Part shown: positions 1-6,935 of the stretch, piece by piece | Layout of the letters: the number at the start of each line of letters is the position of its first letter | Numbering within the stretch: position 1 is the first letter of the stretch | Assembly (NCBI GenBank): GCA_043718985.1 | Contig: JAYSUQ010000271.1 | Span: 1 to 8,106 of the forward strand | Length of the DNA stretch: 8,106 nucleotides | Reading direction: 5' to 3' | Source: UBA4416 sp043718985 | Lineage (GTDB): Bacteria; Bacteroidota; Bacteroidia; B-17B0; Aurantibacillaceae | Notes under the pieces: model-generated | Told to the model about the DNA's origin: nothing | Databases searched by the model: none | The model's input: the letters and a program-made list of their open reading frames with translations, nothing else | Made by a program: the position numbers and the translations under genes

Positions 1-125
1 TATACAGTCTAAGTCACATCGAGCGTAGTCGAGATGTTTTTTGTTAGCTCTCGATTTCGCTCGAACAAACAACTCTAACTTTAAACTAATTTATAAAAGT
101 TAACGGTATAATGTAGTAAAGTTTA
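1..125. other. Non-coding flank downstream of lysA
   Basis: I find no coding sequence in these bases. The only structure is the inverted repeat at 19-64. Bases 65-125 are plain A/T-rich sequence leading into the lysA stop codon, TAA on the minus strand at 126-128. Confidence 0.6.
19..64. repeat. REP-like inverted repeat / hairpin downstream of lysA
   Basis: Two 16-base arms at 19-34 (TCGAGCGTAGTCGAGA) and 49-64 (TCTCGATTTCGCTCGA) are reverse complements at 14 of 16 positions and are separated by 14 bases rich in T. The arms are far richer in G+C than the surrounding DNA. The left arm also sits inside its own small dyad, ACATC at 16-20 and GATGT at 33-37. The core resembles the short TCGAG/CTCGA intergenic palindromes that I recall as scattered, multi-copy elements in many Bacteroidota genomes; that is memory, not a search. 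The element lies 62 bp beyond the lysA stop codon and could stop or stabilise the lysA transcript as an RNA stem-loop. No U-run follows it on either strand, so it is not a canonical intrinsic terminator. Only this copy is in the window. Confidence 0.6.
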
Positions 126-1283
126 TTACTCGCTAAAATAACTTTTAACCTCGTTTCGTAAATTATAACGGCTACTCATTACCTCACCATACGCACCAGC
201 ACTTCTTATAGCAATTAAGTTTCCGCGAATTGTTACGGGCAATTCAACCGCCTTTCCAAAACAATCGCTACTTTCGCAAATAGGCCCAACTACATCGTAT
301 TTTAAAGTTAACGCGCCGTCTTTAGTGTTATTTGCATTAGCCGAAATATTTTCAATTTTGTGAAACGCTTGGTATAATGCGGGTCTAATTAACTCAGTCA
401 TACCTGCATCTAAAATTGCAAAGTTTGTACTAATGCCATGTTTAATATACAAAACGCTACTTATTAAACTACCGCACTGCGCAACTACCGAACGACCTAA
501 CTCAAAATGAACTTGTTGATTATTTTTCAACTCTAAAAACTCATTAAATACTTTAAAGTAACTTTCAAAATCAACAATTAAATTAGCGTTGGGGTTAGCG
601 TAATTAACACCTAAACCACCGCCAACATTAATTATAGGCAAATCAAATCCTTTACTTAAAAAATAAGTATTTATTTCGTTTACCTTGTTGCATAACTGTT
701 TAAAAGGGTTAAGATTTGTGATTTGCGAGCCAATATGAAAATGCAAGCCAATTAATTTTAAGTGCGTTAACGTTTTTAATTTTTCAATAACCGTTTCAAA
801 TTCGTACGGATTAATTCCAAATTTATTTTCCTCTAATCCAGTTGTTATGTATTTGTGCGTATGCGCATCTACATTAGGGTTTATGCGTAACGCAATGTGT
901 GCAATTTTATTTTTTTGTTTAGCTAAATAATTTATAACATCAAGCTCGGGTAAACTTTCACAATTAAAACAAAAAATATTTTTATCTAACGCGTAATTTA
1001 TTTCATCATCGTTTTTTCCAACACCAGCAAACACAATTTTATTTGAATCAAAATTATTTTCAATCGCACACTTTACTTCATTACCACTCACGCAATCGGC
1101 ACCTAAACCTGCATTTTTTATTACATCAATAATACGCGGGTTTGTATTTGCTTTAAAAGCATAATGTATGTGGTAATTATATTTTTCACTTTCAGTATTA
1201 ATAACACTTAACGTTTTTTTTAGCAAACTTAAATCGTAATAATAAAAAGGTGTTTTATGTTTTTGTAATTGTTTAATATCCAT
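126..1283 (-). CDS. lysA: Diaminopimelate decarboxylase
   Basis: A PLP enzyme that decarboxylates meso-diaminopimelate to L-lysine, the last step of the DAP pathway, in the cytoplasm. The 385 residues fit the family length. It is a fold-type III (alanine racemase-like) barrel followed by a beta domain. The PLP lysine is K44 in YAFKAN. HFHIGSQ at 181-187, the glycine-rich phosphate-binding GGGLG at 221-225 and ELGR at 261-264 are all present. The second half has CESSD at 336-340, where C336 is the active-site cysteine that acts across the dimer, and AGAYGEVMSSRYN at 362-374 with the conserved tyrosine Y365. The ATG start at 1281-1283 places residue 1 shortly before the first conserved strand (TPFYYYD). 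No Shine-Dalgarno is seen; the leader is A/T-rich. It lies 57 bp downstream of lysC on the same strand, so the two are probably co-transcribed. The protein is complete, with no missing key residue. Carboxynorspermidine decarboxylase is a relative, but the motifs and the lysC neighbour favour LysA. Confidence 0.96.
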   Translation of the reverse strand: MDIKQLQKHKTPFYYYDLSLLKKTLSVINTESEKYNYHIHYAFKANTNPRIIDVIKNAGLGADCVSGNEVKCAIENNFDSNKIVFAGVGKNDDEINYALDKNIFCFNCESLPELDVINYLAKQKNKIAHIALRINPNVDAHTHKYITTGLEENKFGINPYEFETVIEKLKTLTHLKLIGLHFHIGSQITNLNPFKQLCNKVNEINTYFLSKGFDLPIINVGGGLGVNYANPNANLIVDFESYFKVFNEFLELKNNQQVHFELGRSVVAQCGSLISSVLYIKHGISTNFAILDAGMTELIRPALYQAFHKIENISANANNTKDGALTLKYDVVGPICESSDCFGKAVELPVTIRGNLIAIRSAGAYGEVMSSRYNLRNEVKSYFSE

Positions 1284-1340
1284 TTTAATAAAAAATAAAA
1301 TTAGTAACGCATAGGTTTAATTAAAAGCCATTAGTGCTCG

Positions 1341-2660
1341 TTAGTTATAACCAAACAAGCCCTTATTTAATGCAAGCAACGCATCTTTTTTATAATTAGA
1401 ATTTATAAGTACACTTACGTTATTTGCACTGCCCCCGTAAGACACCATACGTAATGGAATATCTTTTAATGATTCTAAAACCTTAAATCCATAGCCCGAG
1501 GTTTCTTTAGAGATATTGCCTACTACGCAGATTATAGTTTGGTTTTCATCAACCGAAATTGTTGCAAACTCATTTAACTCATTAACAATTTGAGTTAAAT
1601 AAGTGGTGTTATCAATTGTTAACGATACTGCAATTTCTGACGTTGTAATCATATCTATTGATGTTTTGTAACGCTCAAAAATTTCGAATACAGCACGTAA
1701 AAATCCGTGAGCCAACAACATTCTATCGCTTTTTATTGTAATGGCACAAATGCCATCTTTAGCAGCAACGGCTTTAATGCCAACACTTGTAACAATGTTT
1801 GATATGGTTGTGCCTTTAGCGTGTGGCTGCATGGTGTTTTTTAACAACACAGGTATGTTACGTTTTTGAGCGGGTAAAATACAAGTAGGGTGTAATATTT
1901 TTGCGCCAAAATAAGCAAGTTCGGCAGCTTCATCAAAACTTAATTCGCTAATAGGGTGTGTTTTAGTAACAATGCGAGGGTCGTTATTATGCATTCCATC
2001 AATGTCTGTCCAAATTTGCACTTCGTTTGCGTAAATAGCTGCACCTATTATAGATGCCGTATAATCGCTACCACCACGTTTTAAATTATCAATTTCGCCA
2101 AAAGCATTGCGGCATATAAAACCTTGAGTTATAAATAAATTTATGTTAGGATGCTTTTGTAACTCTTCGTTTAAGTTTTTTTCAATGTAAGTTATTTGCG
2201 GCTCAGCATTTTCATCAATACGCATAAAACTTAAAGCGGGTAATAGCGCGCTTGGTAAATTTAACTCTTGTAAATAAAAATAAAACAATGCGGTACTTAA
2301 TAGTTCACCTTGTGCTAAAATTGCTTTTTCTTCGTTAGCGGTAAACATATCTAATGTGAAAGAACGAATGTAATTAAAATGATTTTTTATTAAATCAACG
2401 CCTTTTGTTTTAAAATTTTCTGTAAAAAACAATTGTTCGTTTTCATTAAAATAGGTTGCCTCTAGTGCTTCTATTAAAGTATTTGCTTGCTGCTGTTGCT
2501 TTGTATATAGCGCTCTGCAAATTTCAACTAATGCATTTGTTGTGCCACTCATAGCCGATAGCACTACTATTTTCTTATCGTTACTTGTTATTAATTTTAC
2601 CAAGTCATGCATTCTGTTTGCACTGCCAACACTGGTACCACCGAATTTTAAAATAATCAT
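1341..2660 (-). CDS. lysC: Aspartate kinase, lysine-sensitive LysC type
   Basis: It phosphorylates L-aspartate with ATP to 4-phospho-aspartate, the entry to lysine/DAP, threonine and methionine synthesis. At 439 residues it is close to E. coli LysC (449). The amino-acid kinase domain spans about 1-285, with KFGGTSVGS at 5-13, a substrate/nucleotide loop KRGGSDYTAS at 194-203 and IWTDIDGMHNNDPR at 216-229. Residues from about 297 to 439 form tandem ACT domains. HGFLRAVFEIFERYKTSIDM (318-337) followed by ITTSE (338-342) aligns well from memory with the lysine-binding ACT of E. coli LysC. M314, F320, L321, S334, D336 and S341 fall at positions I recall as lysine contacts. Feedback inhibition by lysine is therefore inferred. 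No homoserine dehydrogenase or decarboxylase domain is fused; LysA is a separate protein 57 bp downstream. The loop has K194 where many family members have Gly before RGGSD. The ATG start is at 2658-2660, 19 bp after the upstream gene's stop. Confidence 0.96.
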   Translation of the reverse strand: MIILKFGGTSVGSANRMHDLVKLITSNDKKIVVLSAMSGTTNALVEICRALYTKQQQQANTLIEALEATYFNENEQLFFTENFKTKGVDLIKNHFNYIRSFTLDMFTANEEKAILAQGELLSTALFYFYLQELNLPSALLPALSFMRIDENAEPQITYIEKNLNEELQKHPNINLFITQGFICRNAFGEIDNLKRGGSDYTASIIGAAIYANEVQIWTDIDGMHNNDPRIVTKTHPISELSFDEAAELAYFGAKILHPTCILPAQKRNIPVLLKNTMQPHAKGTTISNIVTSVGIKAVAAKDGICAITIKSDRMLLAHGFLRAVFEIFERYKTSIDMITTSEIAVSLTIDNTTYLTQIVNELNEFATISVDENQTIICVVGNISKETSGYGFKVLESLKDIPLRMVSYGGSANNVSVLINSNYKKDALLALNKGLFGYN

Positions 2661-2679
2661 AATAGTTTATTTAATTTTT

Positions 2680-4179
2680 TTATTGCAAAATAGTTGTTTT
2701 TAATTCAAATGCATCGTTTGTTATAGCAGTTAAAAAACTGATGTAATTAAACTTATTAGTAAAAAATAAATTTGACTTTTGACCTTGTTCAGCTTTCAAT
2801 ATTATTTTATTTTCTAAACCTTTTTGGCCTGTAAACACATAGTTATAAGTTTTTGTTGCCGATAAAATTTCTGTTTTCTTAATCACAAAATAAGTATTAT
2901 TTAAATCATCTAAATCGGCTTTAAGTAATACAGAGTTTTTAGTGTTTTTATATTTAAACTTATCATACTCGCTTATATCTTTTAAATAAAATTTACCATA
3001 AGCGTCGCCATTTTCAAAACTAATTAACTTTGGCAATGCTTTAGTTGCAGTACATAGTTTTGATAGTTTTAATTCATAATCAACATCATTAGGTATTAAT
3101 GCTATTTGCCACGAGGTATAATAACAAAGCAAATTAGGTTGCGTCATTTCATAAATATCTAACCAAATAGCATAACTATTATTACTTAATTTTGTAAAAG
3201 AAGTAACTTTTACATGAAACGATTTTAATGCATCGCTAGCTTTAGTTTGTAAGGGTAATGGTACAATTTTTTCGTAACGAGATAAAACATCGCCAACACT
3301 ATCAATTGTAATTAAAAATAGTTTATGCGCTTTTGATTGATTTGTAAAATTTGCTGATTTAGCGCTAAAATTAATAGCCTTATCATCATAAATACTGCCA
3401 ACTAATGTTACTATTTTTGTAACGGTATTGTAAGCGCAAGTCGAGTATAAAAAATGCCTCGTATCTAATTTGGTTGCTAGTTTAGTTCCTTTAATTAAGT
3501 TGCCATTACTAGCATTTATACGGAGTAACCATTGTCCTTTTTTTAAACCCATACTAACATTAACGAATACTAGCACCTCGTTGGTATCGGCATAAATAAT
3601 TGTAGCACGATGTATGTTTTTTCGTTCAAATGCAAATTGCCAATTATAATGATACTCAAAGGGTTTATCAATTGATTTAACTGTATGCTTAGTTAAAAAA
3701 AACTGAGCGCCTGCGGTATCGCTATCAACATTGCGAATGGTATATAAATTATTTTTATAATAAAATTTTTCGTCTTCAAAAACAGTAAGGGCATTAATGC
3801 GATTGGCATCGAAATTAGTTGCAGTACAAATTTTTAAAAGTTGCTGGTTACAACGCAATAAACTAACCATGTTTTTTTGATTAGCTAACTGAAAATAAAA
3901 GGAAATAACATCGTGTATCGTATCTGTTGTAACATCAACAAAATCAGCAGGAGTATGTTTTCCTAAATCAAAAGCAATACTATCCGTTATGGTTAATTTG
4001 TAATTAAATAAATAACATTTAAAAATTAAATTGCTATTGTTTTGATTATACCCATAAACATAAATACAGTTACGATACTCAAAACTATTAGGTTTTAATA
4101 TTGTTTTGTTAATAGTTTGCGCATTTAACGCAGTTATTAAAACCATTAACAAAATAGTTATAATTTGTTTGTTTTTCAT
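2680..4179 (-). CDS. Exported protein of unknown function, first gene of the lysC-lysA cluster
   Basis: I do not recognise this 499-residue protein. Residues 1-20 look like a Sec signal peptide: a positive start (MKNK), a hydrophobic core ITILLMVLITAL and a likely signal peptidase I site ALNA before Q21. There is no lipobox cysteine, so it is probably periplasmic or secreted. The mature part alternates short hydrophobic, aromatic-rich strands with polar loops (for example FYYKNNLYTIRN at 139-150, LVFVNVSMGLKKGQWLLRIN at 203-222, KLFLITIDSVGDVLSRYEKI at 286-305). This suggests an all-beta, possibly propeller-like fold; that is inference. No further membrane segment and no type IX secretion C-terminal sorting domain is apparent. 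The ATG at 4177-4179 is supported by the signal peptide starting there. It ends 19 bp before lysC on the same strand and probably shares its transcript, but no functional tie to lysine is visible. The reading frame is long and shares the base composition of its neighbours, so it is likely a real gene. Confidence 0.85.
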   Translation of the reverse strand: MKNKQIITILLMVLITALNAQTINKTILKPNSFEYRNCIYVYGYNQNNSNLIFKCYLFNYKLTITDSIAFDLGKHTPADFVDVTTDTIHDVISFYFQLANQKNMVSLLRCNQQLLKICTATNFDANRINALTVFEDEKFYYKNNLYTIRNVDSDTAGAQFFLTKHTVKSIDKPFEYHYNWQFAFERKNIHRATIIYADTNEVLVFVNVSMGLKKGQWLLRINASNGNLIKGTKLATKLDTRHFLYSTCAYNTVTKIVTLVGSIYDDKAINFSAKSANFTNQSKAHKLFLITIDSVGDVLSRYEKIVPLPLQTKASDALKSFHVKVTSFTKLSNNSYAIWLDIYEMTQPNLLCYYTSWQIALIPNDVDYELKLSKLCTATKALPKLISFENGDAYGKFYLKDISEYDKFKYKNTKNSVLLKADLDDLNNTYFVIKKTEILSATKTYNYVFTGQKGLENKIILKAEQGQKSNLFFTNKFNYISFLTAITNDAFELKTTILQ

Positions 4180-4203
4180 TTACAGTTAATGTACTACAGT
4201 TTT

Positions 4204-4232
4204 TAAAGTTATATTATAATAATTGTTACAAT
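4204..4232 (-). promoter_or_regulatory. Candidate Bacteroidota-type promoter for the lysC-lysA cluster
   Basis: Read on the minus strand, ATTG (4232-4229) is followed after 17 bases by TAACTTTA (4211-4204). These approximate the Bacteroidota vegetative promoter elements TTTG (about -33) and TAnnTTTG (about -7), with one mismatch in each. Transcription would start some 20 bases before the ATG at 4179, giving a short leader. In DNA this A/T-rich such matches arise easily, so this is a suggestion only. Confidence 0.25.
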
Positions 4233-4339
4233 GTATTTTTTGAATAAAAAAAATAATAATTTTGAAAATATGACTAGTAAATTTCTCAAAAAAATTAACT
4301 AATTTACAAACAAAAAAACACCTATTAAAGTTATTACAA

Positions 4340-4370
4340 AATCATTATATAAAGTTTAATTATAATGATT
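4340..4370. promoter_or_regulatory. 10-bp-arm inverted repeat in the divergent promoter region, upstream of ruvB
   Basis: AATCATTATA at 4340-4349 and TATAATGATT at 4361-4370 are perfect reverse complements with 11 bases between them. The dyad ends 41 bp before the ruvB ATG. It could be an operator for a dimeric regulator of either divergent gene, or an RNA hairpin in the ruvB leader. The arms are A/T-rich, so chance is a serious alternative. The rest of the 232 bp between 4180 and 4411 is A/T-rich with homopolymer runs and no ORF. I could not pick out a convincing ruvB promoter. Confidence 0.4.
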
Positions 4371-4411
4371 GTCTAGTGCAAAAAACACCAACAAACTAAT
4401 ATCTGTTACCT

Positions 4412-5440
4412 ATGAATGATAATTTAGACGCCAATAATGAAAAATTAACTACAACTGATAAAGATTATGAGCGTGCTTTACGCCCCATAGATTTTACCGA
4501 TTTTGCAGGGCAAGATGCTGTTGTAGATAATTTGCGCATATTTGTTAAAGCTGCAAAACAACGAGAAGAAGCGCTAGACCACGTGTTGTTACACGGCCCT
4601 CCCGGCTTAGGTAAAACAACATTGGCTCACATTATTGCTAACGATTTAGGTGTAAGTTTAAAAGTAACAAGCGGCCCCGTGCTTGATAAACCAGGCGATT
4701 TGGCAGGCCTACTCACAAACCTTGAACCGTTTGATGTGTTATTTGTAGATGAAATACATCGTTTAAGCCCCATAGTTGAAGAGTATTTATATTCAGCTAT
4801 GGAAGACTATAAAATTGATATTATGATTGATAGTGGGCCAAATGCTCGTACGGTTCAAATAAAATTAAATCCGTTTACACTTGTTGGCGCAACAACGCGT
4901 AGTGGCCTATTAACAGCGCCTTTACGAGCACGTTTTGGAATTACATCACGATTAAATTACTACAACAGCAAAGTATTAACTAACATTGTGCTGCGCAGTT
5001 CGGCCATTTTAAACGTTGCAATTAGCGAAGAAGCAGCCTATGAAATTGCTCGCCGTAGCCGAGGCACGCCACGTATAGCAAATGCATTGTTGCGTAGGGT
5101 TCGCGATTTTGCGCAAATAAAAGGCAACGGCAGTATTGATATTGAAATTGCAACCTATGGGTTAAAGGCTTTAAACGTTGATAAAAATGGATTAGATGAA
5201 ATGGATATTAGAATTTTATCGGCCATAATAGATAAATTTAAAGGCGGCCCTGTAGGCATAACCACTATTAGTACAGCAGTTGGCGAAGAATCGGGAACTA
5301 TAGAGGAGGTATACGAACCATTTTTAATACAAGAAGGTTACATGGCTCGCACACCACGTGGACGCGAGGCTACCGAAAAAGCTTATAAACATTTAGGGAA
5401 ATCGTTTAGGGGTAAACTCGGTGGGTTATTTGAAGAATAA
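4412..5440 (+). CDS. ruvB: Holliday junction branch migration helicase RuvB
   Basis: The hexameric AAA+ motor of the RuvABC resolvasome, which drives branch migration of Holliday junctions in recombination and fork repair. Its 342 residues match the family (about 330-350). The N-terminal ALRPIDFTDFAGQ (22-34) is followed by Walker A GPPGLGKT at 62-69 (K68), Walker B LFVDEIH at 110-116 (D113, E114) and the long invariant stretch around SPIVEEYLYSAMEDYKIDIM (119-138). Sensor 1 lies in GATTRSGLL at 159-167, the arginine finger in PLRARFG (probably R174), and sensor 2 in RGTPRIANALLRR at 217-229. A C-terminal winged-helix DNA-binding domain runs from about 260 to 335 and includes the family block GGPVGITTIS followed by EESGTIEEVYEPFLIQEGY. 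The ATG at 4412 gives the short acidic N-terminal tail usual in Bacteroidota RuvB. No SOS-type box was recognised upstream. queG follows after 42 bp on the same strand. ruvA and ruvC are not in the window. Confidence 0.98.
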   Translation: MNDNLDANNEKLTTTDKDYERALRPIDFTDFAGQDAVVDNLRIFVKAAKQREEALDHVLLHGPPGLGKTTLAHIIANDLGVSLKVTSGPVLDKPGDLAGLLTNLEPFDVLFVDEIHRLSPIVEEYLYSAMEDYKIDIMIDSGPNARTVQIKLNPFTLVGATTRSGLLTAPLRARFGITSRLNYYNSKVLTNIVLRSSAILNVAISEEAAYEIARRSRGTPRIANALLRRVRDFAQIKGNGSIDIEIATYGLKALNVDKNGLDEMDIRILSAIIDKFKGGPVGITTISTAVGEESGTIEEVYEPFLIQEGYMARTPRGREATEKAYKHLGKSFRGKLGGLFEE

Positions 5441-5482
5441 TAATTAAGCAATAATTAATTACACATTGATTTAAATTACAAC

Positions 5483-6406
5483 TTGGTAAAACAGCAACAT
5501 ACTCAACTTATTAAACAAGAAGCAAAACGATTAGGATTTGATTTTTGTGGTATTAGTAAAGCAGAGTTTTTAGAAGATGAAGCACCAAGGCTCGAAAACT
5601 GGCTAAATAAAGCTATGCATGGCAAAATGGAATACATGCAAAACCATTTTGATAAGCGTTTAAACCCAACATTACTTGTTGATGATGCAAAGTCGGTAAT
5701 ATCTTTATTATATAATTATTACCCTAGTCAGCAACAAAATGTTACGGCCCCGAAAATTTCTAAATATGCTTATGGCGATGATTACCACGATGTTATAAAG
5801 GCAAAATTAAATGAATTTTTATATACATTAAAAACAACAATTGGTGATATTAATGGCAGAGTATTTGTTGATAGTGCGCCAGTATTAGATAAAGCTTGGG
5901 CAAAAAAAAGCGGCTTAGGATGGATTGGTAAAAATACTAATCTTATAAACAAACAACAAGGTTCGTTTTTTTTTATTGCCGAGTTAATTATTGATGTTGA
6001 TTTAAACTATGATACCGAAATACCTGATTATTGCGGCACTTGCACCCGTTGTATAGATGCTTGCCCTACAGATGCTATTATAGCGCCCTATATAGTTAAT
6101 GGCAGCAAATGCATTAGTTATTTAACTATTGAGTTAAAGGATGCCATACCTACTGAGTATAAAAACAAACTAGATAACTGGGCGTTTGGTTGTGATGTGT
6201 GCCAAGATGTTTGCCCATGGAACCGATTTAGCACACCAAACAATGACCCTGCATTTACAAACAAAACAAATTTATTAAATTTAAACACTAATGAGTGGCA
6301 TGATTTAACAGAAGAAACCTTTAGTGTAATTTTTAAAAACAGCGCCGTTAAACGCACTAAACACAAAGGATTGAAGCGTAATTTAAAATTTATACAATTA
6401 ACTTAA
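5483..6406 (+). CDS. queG: Epoxyqueuosine reductase QueG (TTG start)
   Basis: A cobalamin-dependent iron-sulfur enzyme that reduces epoxyqueuosine to queuosine at the wobble position 34 of GUN-anticodon tRNAs, the last step of queuosine synthesis. The conserved N-terminal block with LGFDFCGISKA (17-27) is followed by FVDSAPVLDKAWAKKSGLGW (128-147) and IGKNTNL (148-154), the B12/substrate region holding the conserved aspartates D130 and D136. A bacterial ferredoxin-like module follows: C184, C187, C190 and C194 (CGTCTRCIDACP) form one 4Fe-4S motif, and C210 with C237, C240 and C244 (CDVCQDVCPW) forms the second. At 307 residues it is a short form lacking the C-terminal HEAT-like repeats of longer homologues such as E. 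coli QueG. The only upstream in-frame alternative before a stop is an ATT at 5465, and the first in-frame ATG is far inside the conserved region. TTG at 5483, giving VKQQHTQLIKQEAKRLGF after Met, is therefore the best start. It probably shares a transcript with ruvB. Confidence 0.97.
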   Translation: MVKQQHTQLIKQEAKRLGFDFCGISKAEFLEDEAPRLENWLNKAMHGKMEYMQNHFDKRLNPTLLVDDAKSVISLLYNYYPSQQQNVTAPKISKYAYGDDYHDVIKAKLNEFLYTLKTTIGDINGRVFVDSAPVLDKAWAKKSGLGWIGKNTNLINKQQGSFFFIAELIIDVDLNYDTEIPDYCGTCTRCIDACPTDAIIAPYIVNGSKCISYLTIELKDAIPTEYKNKLDNWAFGCDVCQDVCPWNRFSTPNNDPAFTNKTNLLNLNTNEWHDLTEETFSVIFKNSAVKRTKHKGLKRNLKFIQLT

Positions 6407-6452
6407 TTTAAAATAAATATTTTGTATGTAACGTTTTGTAACTTAGTTATTC
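6407..6452. other. Convergent spacer between queG and recX
   Basis: This 46-bp gap separates two genes that end towards each other. It is A/T-rich, with a short A/T-only dyad (AAAATA and TATTTT, two bases apart) and a repeated TGTAAC at 6428-6433 and 6438-6443. There is no GC-rich stem with a U-run, so no intrinsic terminator is called for either gene. Confidence 0.4.
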
Positions 6453-6935
6453 TTACAATTTATTATTTAAAACATCCATAATTAAATCTTTTTCGTAACC
6501 TTTGCTAGCGGCATAAGTTAGCAATTTGTATTTACGTTTAACAGGGTGTTTTTCCGAAATTAATTTTTGTTTTATTTCTATTAATCGTTTTAGTGTACTC
6601 AAATAATCAACATCATCTATTTGCTGCATTGCTTTTTTAATACAATAATCGGTTACTCGTTTTTGTTTTAACTCAATTTTTATTTTAATACGCCCCCATT
6701 TTTTTATTCGAAATTTGCCACTCACAAATTGCAGCGCAAAACGCTCTTCGTTAATAAAATTATCTTCAATTAGTTTTGCAATAATGTTTTCAACGGCATC
6801 TTGCCATAAACCAAACTCATATAATTTATTTCGCGCATCTTGTTGGCACCGCTCTTGGTAAGCACACCAATTTTGCATTTTAACTAAAGCAATGTGCGGG
6901 TCGGTTATTTTTATTGTTTCTTTTTTTTCAAACAC
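6453..6935 (-). CDS. recX: Regulatory protein RecX (GTG start)
   Basis: RecX binds RecA filaments and modulates, usually inhibits, their growth and activity. The 160-residue length is typical (E. coli RecX is 166). The protein is all-helical, built of three-helix repeats. The first has the hallmark CAYQERCQQDARNKLYEFGL at 24-43. The second contains IAKLIEDNFINEERFALQFV (52-71), and GKFRIKKWGRIKIKIELKQK at 73-92 is the strongly conserved basic segment seen in Bacteroidota RecX. The third repeat covers about 95-160 and ends in KGYEKDLIMDVL (145-156). The start is GTG at 6933-6935. The first in-frame ATG is residue 20, which would cut into the first conserved helix, so GTG is preferred. recA is not adjacent here. 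recX is convergent with queG and divergent from the methyltransferase gene with only 38 bp between starts. Confidence 0.93.
   Translation of the reverse strand: MFEKKETIKITDPHIALVKMQNWCAYQERCQQDARNKLYEFGLWQDAVENIIAKLIEDNFINEERFALQFVSGKFRIKKWGRIKIKIELKQKRVTDYCIKKAMQQIDDVDYLSTLKRLIEIKQKLISEKHPVKRKYKLLTYAASKGYEKDLIMDVLNNKL

Noticed and set aside
19..64. Canonical intrinsic terminator for lysA
   Set aside because: The stem is good, but the sequence after it on the minus strand (TGTGACTTAG) has no U-run; it was kept only as a REP-like repeat.
2680..4179. Type IX secretion sorting domain or lipoprotein signal on the exported protein
   Set aside because: The C-terminus lacks the usual glycine-rich sorting motif, and no cysteine stands at the signal peptide cleavage site.
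4234..4285. Plus-strand promoter for ruvB using TATTTTTTG (4234-4242) or TAAATTTC (4278-4285)
   Set aside because: Neither has a TTTG element at suitable spacing (the nearest are much too close or too far), so no call was made.
4180..4411. Lysine riboswitch or other structured leader before the lysine cluster
   Set aside because: The region is almost pure A/T with no extended set of GC-containing helices, and the likely leader is short; nothing resembles the L-box core.
6118..6366. Minus-strand open frame of 82 codons opposite queG
   Set aside because: It lies wholly inside the well-supported queG gene on the other strand, shows no family motif, and is explained as an antisense shadow.
6407..6452. 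Possible bidirectional terminator between queG and recX
   Set aside because: The only dyad is six A/T pairs with a two-base loop, and there is no GC-rich stem followed by a U-run.
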